Shown here piece by piece: positions 34,849-39,517 of a DNA stretch of 39,517 nt (positions within the stretch are counted from its first letter, which is position 1; every line of letters begins with the position of its first letter). This DNA is from WQUF01 sp031549885 (GTDB lineage: Bacteria; Bacillota; Clostridia; Clostridiales; Clostridiaceae). Position numbers and translations under genes: made by a program. The stretch lies in the NCBI GenBank assembly GCA_031549885.1, contig JAVBPD010000141.1:1-39517 (forward strand), written 5' to 3'. A model generated the notes under the pieces. That model ran no database searches. It saw nothing but the letters and a program-made list of their open reading frames with translations, and was not told where the DNA came from.

Positions 34849-34880
34849 AGAGCCAAGTTATTAATTTACTTAGCTCTTAA
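34849..34880 (-). terminator. Intrinsic terminator of the glycosyltransferase gene
   Basis: AAGAGCTAAGT / AACTTGGCTCTT stem (one mismatch), then ATTTTATTT on the minus strand. Confidence 0.7.
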
Positions 34881-34886
34881 TATATA

Positions 34887-36212
34887 TCACATTTCTATTA
34901 TAAGTTTTTTAGTCTTACTATAAATTGTTGGTGCATTAATCCTATCTATGTAATAAGATTTGAAATAATTATCAATAATTGTAACTGCATTTTCAACACC
35001 ATTTTCACTCTTTAACTTCTCACCTAATTCTTTTGCTTTTTGTTTCATATTATCATCATTTACAGCTGTATTAATAAGGCCTGCTAATTTTTCAGCATTC
35101 AATTTATTAAAATTAATTGGTTTAGGGCTTACACCCATTTTATATAAATGTCTACCCCAAAAAAATTGATCTCCTAAAAATGGTGTTATTATTGTAGGTA
35201 CACCTGCTCTCATGCTTGCAGCGGTAGTACCTGCTCCACCATGTATAACAGTAGCCTTAACATTCTCAAATAACCAAGAATGAGGTATATCATTAACTAA
35301 AAAAACAAAATCAGGAAGTTTAATACTTCCAAGATCAGTCCATCCAGTAGAAAGTATACATCTTTGACCACTTAAATTTAAAGCTTCTAAAATCATTTTT
35401 GTGGTTTTGATTGGATTGTCATCTATCATGCTTCCAAATCCAATATATATTGGCTTAGAACCATTATTTATAAAATTAACTAAATCTTCAGGTGGGTTAA
35501 AATCGTCACAATTATCATTAAACCAATATCCAGTTATCAACCAATTTTTAAACCAATCAGATGGCTTTGGTACAACATGAGAGCTATAAGCAAATAAAAT
35601 TGGGGATTTATCTTTTGATAATTTTTTAAAAGGCCCCCAAAATCCATAGGGCTCTAAATCTAAATACTCTTTTCTAACTTTATTTGTCCATTTTCTAGCA
35701 ACTTGCCAAGAAAGCTGACTTAAAATTAGATGTGTAAATAAATTAAATGTTCTATTTTTTGATGAAAAAGGCATCATGATAGAAGGAAAATCACCAGTAG
35801 GATACAGAGGATATAAAACTGATTGAATACAAGGAATATTAAGCTTCTCAGCAGAATCATAAGCACCAAGATAAATAAAAGCTGAGATAATTGCGTCACT
35901 ATCCTTGCACGCCTCCCATATTTGTTTAAAATATAATTCCATGAGAGGTTTCATATCTTTAAACATCTTGAGCAAAAAACTTAAACCATTCTTTTTTTCT
36001 CTTGCTTCTACTAAATCTTTTTTTCTTAAAAAGGCCTGAGGATCAATACCAACTACTTCAATATAAATCAATCCAGCATCTAGAACCATTTCTTTAAATA
36101 TTTCAGGAACGGGCATATAAACTTCATAGCCGGCTTTTTTTAATCCCTTTCCAAGTGCAATATATGGTTGGACATCGCCTCTAGAGCCCATAGCAACAAT
36201 AGTAATTTTCAT
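34887..36212 (-). CDS. UGT/MGT-type glycosyltransferase (GT1-like, GT-B fold)
   Basis: 441 residues. N-terminal acceptor domain begins ITIVAMGSRGDVQPYIALGKGLKKAGYEV, very like sterol and antibiotic glucosyltransferases. C-terminal donor domain has PIYIGFGSMIDDNP and the nucleotide-sugar motif VIHGGAGTTAASMRAGVPTIITPFLGDQFFWG. Cytosolic; acceptor could be a lipid, sterol-like or drug molecule. ATG after AGAGGTGAAAAA. A promoter-like pair (TTTACA, 15 bases, TATAAT; 36259-36285) lies upstream around a small GGTT-ATAA-AACC palindrome. Monocistronic, with its own terminator. Confidence 0.9.
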   Translation of the reverse strand: MKITIVAMGSRGDVQPYIALGKGLKKAGYEVYMPVPEIFKEMVLDAGLIYIEVVGIDPQAFLRKKDLVEAREKKNGLSFLLKMFKDMKPLMELYFKQIWEACKDSDAIISAFIYLGAYDSAEKLNIPCIQSVLYPLYPTGDFPSIMMPFSSKNRTFNLFTHLILSQLSWQVARKWTNKVRKEYLDLEPYGFWGPFKKLSKDKSPILFAYSSHVVPKPSDWFKNWLITGYWFNDNCDDFNPPEDLVNFINNGSKPIYIGFGSMIDDNPIKTTKMILEALNLSGQRCILSTGWTDLGSIKLPDFVFLVNDIPHSWLFENVKATVIHGGAGTTAASMRAGVPTIITPFLGDQFFWGRHLYKMGVSPKPINFNKLNAEKLAGLINTAVNDDNMKQKAKELGEKLKSENGVENAVTIIDNYFKSYYIDRINAPTIYSKTKKLIIEM

Positions 36213-36258
36213 TTTTTCACCTCTATTAAAAATTTAAACACTATTTTTTGATTTAATT

Positions 36259-36285
36259 ATTATACGGTTTTATAACCAGTGTAAA
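36259..36285 (-). promoter_or_regulatory. Candidate promoter of the UGT-type glycosyltransferase gene
   Basis: Minus strand: TTTACA (36280-36285), 15-base spacer containing GGTTATAAAACC, TATAAT (36259-36264). The short spacer with a palindrome inside could mean activator or repressor control. Confidence 0.4.
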
Positions 36286-36436
36286 AATCTTTGTATAGAT
36301 ATTATAATGTTTTTTTCTTAAAAATACCAGCATATATTGTTAAAATATAATTTAATTTGAAAATATTTATAAATTAAATTATAATTTTCAAATAAAACAT
36401 TAATATAATTTAAATATTATGAGTATATTAATGAAA

Positions 36437-36472
36437 ATAAAAAAATATACCCATTTCATTATTGGGTATATT
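36437..36472 (-). terminator. Intrinsic terminator of the small lipoprotein gene
   Basis: AATATACCCA / TGGGTATATT perfect ten-pair stem, nine-base loop, then seven T residues on the minus strand. Confidence 0.85.
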
Positions 36473-36515
36473 TATTAAACAATTTGTATAGCTAAACTTA
36501 GCATAATAACTAATC

Positions 36516-36686
36516 TCAACCTGTAGTACAATCAGTGCTTTCGGAATCTGTACTAAGGACCTGATTAGAAATATTAGTAGTATTATTGGTTGTTGAATTA
36601 TTATTGGTACAAGATACACATATCATTGACATAATAACAATTGACAATAAAACTATAAAAAATATTTTAAATTTACTATTTTTCAT
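36516..36686 (-). CDS. Very small lipoprotein (56 aa)
   Basis: ATG at 36684-36686 after AAGGAAG. Signal segment KNSKFKIFFIVLLSIVIMSMICVSC with lipobox cysteine at residue 26, then a 30-residue Asn/Thr/Ser-rich tail (TNNNSTTNNTTNIS) ending STDCTTG. Clear promoterless-looking single gene but with a strong terminator 44 bases after its stop. A competing 63-codon frame on the same strand has no ribosome site and is a shadow. Function unknown; the tail looks unstructured, as in some surface or immunity-type peptides. Confidence 0.65.
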   Translation of the reverse strand: MKNSKFKIFFIVLLSIVIMSMICVSCTNNNSTTNNTTNISNQVLSTDSESTDCTTG

Positions 36687-36784
36687 ATAGGCACTTCCTT
36701 ATTTATTCCTATGTAAATAATACTTTATTTGAAATAAATAATCAATATTAAAAATCTAGCCGCCTATTGGCCAATTTATATTGC

Positions 36785-37015
36785 CTATTCAAATTTTTTA
36801 ACGCTTATTTCATTGTTTTCTTCTTTTTTATTTACTGAAATTTCATATTCTTTTTGCTGCAACATATTACAAATATATTGTAAATCACTATCAGAATGTT
36901 GTCCTAAAGCAATAGTTAAATCATCATTTTTATTCATAATGCCAAGATAAGAATTTATATTATTAAAATCATTTATATTTCCTTTGTTATTTAACTTAAA
37001 TCTATACTTTGCCAT
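36785..37015 (-). CDS. Small soluble protein of unknown function (76 aa)
   Basis: ATG at 37013-37015 after GAGGTGAAATAA. The sequence MAKYRFKLNNKGNINDFNNINSY, then LTIALGQHSDSDLQYICNMLQQKEYEI, looks like a compact alpha/beta fold, with a charged tail. No known motif. It lies between the terminator of the EF-G-like gene and the small lipoprotein gene, on the same strand and apparently alone. Good ribosome site and sequence style make a real gene likely. Confidence 0.65.
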   Translation of the reverse strand: MAKYRFKLNNKGNINDFNNINSYLGIMNKNDDLTIALGQHSDSDLQYICNMLQQKEYEISVNKKEENNEISVKKFE

Positions 37016-37057
37016 TTATTTCACCTCATCATTAGTATGTACATTTTTTAATAAAAT

Positions 37058-37097
37058 AAACATCTCAATTAAGCATTTAATCTTAATTGAGATGTTT
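37058..37097 (-). terminator. Intrinsic terminator of the EF-G-like gene
   Basis: AAACATCTCAATTAAG / CTTAATTGAGATGTTT, perfect 16-pair stem with an eight-base loop, then ATTTTATT on the minus strand. Confidence 0.85.
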
Positions 37098-37101
37098 TAT
37101 A

Positions 37102-39186
37102 TTATTCTTCTTCTAATTCTTTCTTAGCATTTTCTATTATTTTAGCAGTTTCAAGAGCAGGAACTTCGTCATATCTTTCAAACTTCATAGTGAAGCTTCC
37201 TCGTCCTTGAGTCATACTTCTTAAATCCGTGGCATATTTTAACATTTCTGATTGGGGTACTTCTGCTGAAACTATTTGATATCTTCCTTGTGGTTCCATG
37301 CCAAGAACCTTACCTCTTTTTTTATTGATATCTCCAATAATATCTCCCATATAACTATCTGGTATTTTTACTTCAACATGCATAATTGGCTCTAAAATAA
37401 CTGGGGAAGCTTCTGCAACTCCCTTCTTATAGGCTAATGAAGACGCAATTTTAAATGCCATTTCTGATGAATCTACAGGATGATATGATCCATCATAAAG
37501 CGTTGCTTTTAGTTTAATAATTGGATATCCAGCTAAAACACCTTTTAAAATGCACTCTCTTAGACCTTTTTCAACAGCAGGGATATATTGTCTTGGAACA
37601 ACTCCACCAACTACTTCATCAACAAATAATAAATCTGTTTCACCATCATTTCTTTGTTCAAATCTAATTTTAACATCACCATATTGTCCATGTCCTCCAG
37701 ATTGTTTTTTATGTTTTCCTTGAACATCGGATCTTTTTTTAATAGTTTCTCTATATGCAATTTTAGGACTAGATAATTCAACATCAGCTCCAAATTTGCT
37801 CTTTAATTTACTTGCAATTACTTCCAAGTGAGTTTCACCAGTACCTGAAATAATAGTCTCTGCGCTTTCTTTATCTCTAAATACTACAAAGGTTACATCT
37901 TCATCCATAAGCCTTGATAAACCAGTTGAAATTTTATCTTCATCATTTTTAGCTTTTGGTACTACTGCTAAAGAGATAGAAGCTTCAGGAAATTGAATCT
38001 CCCTATATTCTATAATATTGTTAGGCGAACATAATGTATCTGATGTCTTTGTAAATTGAAGTTTACTAATAACACCAATATCTCCAGCAGATACTTCTTT
38101 TGTATTTATCTGCTGTTTTCCCCTTATATAGAAAAGACCCCCAACTTTCTCTGTCTTATCCTTATTTGGATTATATAGACTCATATCTGATGTAATCTTT
38201 CCTGTTACCACTTTAAACATAGATAATTTTCCTATAAATGGATCTACAATTGTTTTAAATACAAATGCTGATGGAGCCCCATTAGGATCAAATTTTACCA
38301 CCTTATCATTACCATTTGAATCCTTTCCTTTCATGCCATTCATCTGGCCTGGAGAAGGTAAAGCTTCAATTATATCCTCTAATAATGTTTCAATGCCTAT
38401 CATTGTAGTTGCTGACCCGCAAAAAACAGGTGCTATTTCTGCATTTACTATACCTTTAATTAGTCCTTCATATATTTCACTATCACTTAAAGCGCCATCA
38501 GAGAAATATTTTTCAAGTAAATCTTCATCAGTCTCTGCTACTGCTTCCATTAGCATTTGTTTGCATTCATTTATTTTATCATCTAATTCACTTGGTACAT
38601 TAGTTTCTTCCATTGTATTAGTCTTTTTATTATAAACACGTCCTCTATGAGAAACTACATTAATAATACCTTTAAAATTATCTTCACTTCCAATAGGATA
38701 TTGAAGAGGAACAACTGATATACCATATGCTTCTTTTAATTGTGCTAATACTTTATCAAAATCAGCATTTTCTCGATCAAGCTTATTTATAAAAAAGGCT
38801 CTTGGTATTTTCTTTTCTGAAACATATTCCCATACTTGATCTGTACCAACTTGAATACCAGATTTTCCACATACAACGATGACTGCAACATCCATAGCTC
38901 TATAGGACTGAAGAACTTCTCCAATAAAATCAAAATATCCAGGTACATCTATTACATTAATTTTATTATTTTTCCATTCAACAGGAAGAATGGATGAAGA
39001 TATTGATATAGTTCTTTTCTTCTCTTCTTGATCGTAGTCACTTGTAGTAGTACCATCTTCAATTTTCCCCATCCTATCTATGGCCTTAGTAAAATAAAGC
39101 ATAGCTTCTGAAAGGGTTGTCTTTCCCGATCCGCTATGCCCCAATAAAGCAATATTTCTGATGTTTTTAATATCATAGACATTCAT
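37102..39186 (-). CDS. Elongation factor G-like translational GTPase (EF-G paralogue)
   Basis: 694 residues with all five EF-G domains. P-loop GHSGSGKTT (16-24) instead of the usual AHIDAGKTT; switch I reads EEKKRTISISSS; G3 is DVPGYFDF, with Tyr84 in place of the catalytic histidine of DTPGH; NKLD follows in FINKLDREN. Domain IV (SGGHGQYGDVKIRFE, then GGVVPRQYIPAVEKG) and domain V (LEPIMHVEVKIPDSYMGDIIGDINKKRG) are intact. The altered G motifs place it in the EF-G-like subgroup, not the main fusA of the str operon. May serve in ribosome recycling or stress. ATG after AGGGGGAAAC. Monocistronic. Confidence 0.9.
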   Translation of the reverse strand: MNVYDIKNIRNIALLGHSGSGKTTLSEAMLYFTKAIDRMGKIEDGTTTSDYDQEEKKRTISISSSILPVEWKNNKINVIDVPGYFDFIGEVLQSYRAMDVAVIVVCGKSGIQVGTDQVWEYVSEKKIPRAFFINKLDRENADFDKVLAQLKEAYGISVVPLQYPIGSEDNFKGIINVVSHRGRVYNKKTNTMEETNVPSELDDKINECKQMLMEAVAETDEDLLEKYFSDGALSDSEIYEGLIKGIVNAEIAPVFCGSATTMIGIETLLEDIIEALPSPGQMNGMKGKDSNGNDKVVKFDPNGAPSAFVFKTIVDPFIGKLSMFKVVTGKITSDMSLYNPNKDKTEKVGGLFYIRGKQQINTKEVSAGDIGVISKLQFTKTSDTLCSPNNIIEYREIQFPEASISLAVVPKAKNDEDKISTGLSRLMDEDVTFVVFRDKESAETIISGTGETHLEVIASKLKSKFGADVELSSPKIAYRETIKKRSDVQGKHKKQSGGHGQYGDVKIRFEQRNDGETDLLFVDEVVGGVVPRQYIPAVEKGLRECILKGVLAGYPIIKLKATLYDGSYHPVDSSEMAFKIASSLAYKKGVAEASPVILEPIMHVEVKIPDSYMGDIIGDINKKRGKVLGMEPQGRYQIVSAEVPQSEMLKYATDLRSMTQGRGSFTMKFERYDEVPALETAKIIENAKKELEEE

Positions 39187-39320
39187 AAATGTTTCCCCCT
39201 AATAATTTAATTATTATAGTCTTAATGTAAAAATTGCTTAAAACATTCTTTAGATTAAAATTCTATAACATACATAATAAAATTATTACACAACATTGGA
39301 AACGATTCAACTTTTTCCAT

Positions 39321-39370
39321 AAAAAAATAATTATTAATTTGTTAATAATTTGTTAACGAATTAATAATTA
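39321..39370 (-). terminator. Terminator of the rRNA-tRNA operon
   Basis: An 18-base inverted repeat with one mismatch (arms 39328-39345 and 39353-39370, seven-base loop), followed on the minus strand by seven T residues (39321-39327). It ends the 5S-tRNA-Asn transcript 14 bases past the tRNA. Confidence 0.8.
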
Positions 39371-39383
39371 CTCATAAAAAAAG

Positions 39384-39455
<72 letters not shown>

Positions 39456-39464
39456 TTATTTTTA

Positions 39465-39517
39465 CCTGGCAATGTCTTATTTTCCCACAAGGTCACCCTT
39501 GCAGTATCTTCAGCGCT
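39465..39517 (-). rRNA. 5S ribosomal RNA, 3' end (partial)
   Basis: Minus strand reads AGCGCTGAAGATACTGCAAG, then GGGAAAATAAGACATTGCCAGG, the typical 3' half of bacterial 5S rRNA. The gene, and presumably 23S and 16S upstream, run off the right edge. Exact 3' end is uncertain by a few bases. Confidence 0.9.

Noticed and set aside
36428..36619. 63-codon minus-strand frame (MYLVPIIIQQ...)
   Set aside because: No ribosome site; overlaps the small lipoprotein gene in another frame and runs through its terminator.
38333..38635. 100-codon plus-strand frame opposite the EF-G-like gene
   Set aside because: Antisense shadow of a strongly conserved coding sequence, with serine-rich composition typical of such shadows.
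39298..39311. cre-like sequence TGGAAACGATTCAA upstream of the EF-G-like gene
   Set aside because: Several mismatches to the CcpA consensus on either strand and no reason for catabolite control here.

Overview
The window is very AT-rich, with clostridial Shine-Dalgarno sequences (AGGAGG/GGAGG), frequent TTG and GTG starts, and a sporulation/division cluster (ftsA-ftsZ-spoIIGA-sigE-sigG-ylmC/ymxH type gene). This points to an endospore-forming Clostridium sensu stricto chromosome. No phage, transposase, CRISPR array or plasmid gene was seen. Most genes are on the minus strand.

Layout. 1-1335 (+): end of an unidentified gene, then a decayed ABC-2 transporter (ATPase and permease fragments). 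1385-6467 (-): a MarR regulator and a two-gene heterodimeric ABC exporter, with a promoter and palindromic operator candidates. 6559-11922 (-): ftsA, ftsZ, spoIIGA, sigE, sigG and a PRC-barrel gene, linking septum formation to the sporulation sigma cascade. 12089-16170 (-): a membrane glycosyltransferase, a SpoIID/LytB-domain lipoprotein with a candidate sigma-E promoter, and an unknown exported protein that seems to start at ATA. 16373-19066 (+): an HtrA-type membrane protease, a membrane protein of unknown function and an MsrA-fold protein without the catalytic cysteine. 19130-21710 (-): two tandem HTH/TPR regulators. 21796-25421 (-): a tiny membrane protein, a YkvA-domain protein and a cysteine-desulfurase-like PLP enzyme. 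25659-25944 (+): two tRNA-Ser genes with promoter and terminator. 25949-29552 (-): an M29 aminopeptidase, pgk and gap. 29810-30153 (+): an orphan double-glycine-leader peptide. 30166-34811 (-): a four-gene TelA / solute-binding / XpaC / vWA-lipoprotein operon. 34849-39186 (-): a UGT-type glycosyltransferase, a 56-residue lipoprotein, a small conserved-looking protein and an EF-G paralogue. 39321-39517 (-): terminator, tRNA-Asn and the 3' end of 5S rRNA, i.e. the tail of an rRNA operon lying beyond the window.

The most unusual content is (i) the TelA-SBP-XpaC-vWA operon, which puts two related extracellular binding domains, one fused to a vWA domain, together with a cytosolic TelA protein and no permease; (ii) the stand-alone GG-leader peptide gene converging on it; (iii) the Cys-less MsrA homologue; and (iv) the probable ATA-initiated exported protein. 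All assignments come from reading motifs and context; no database search was made.
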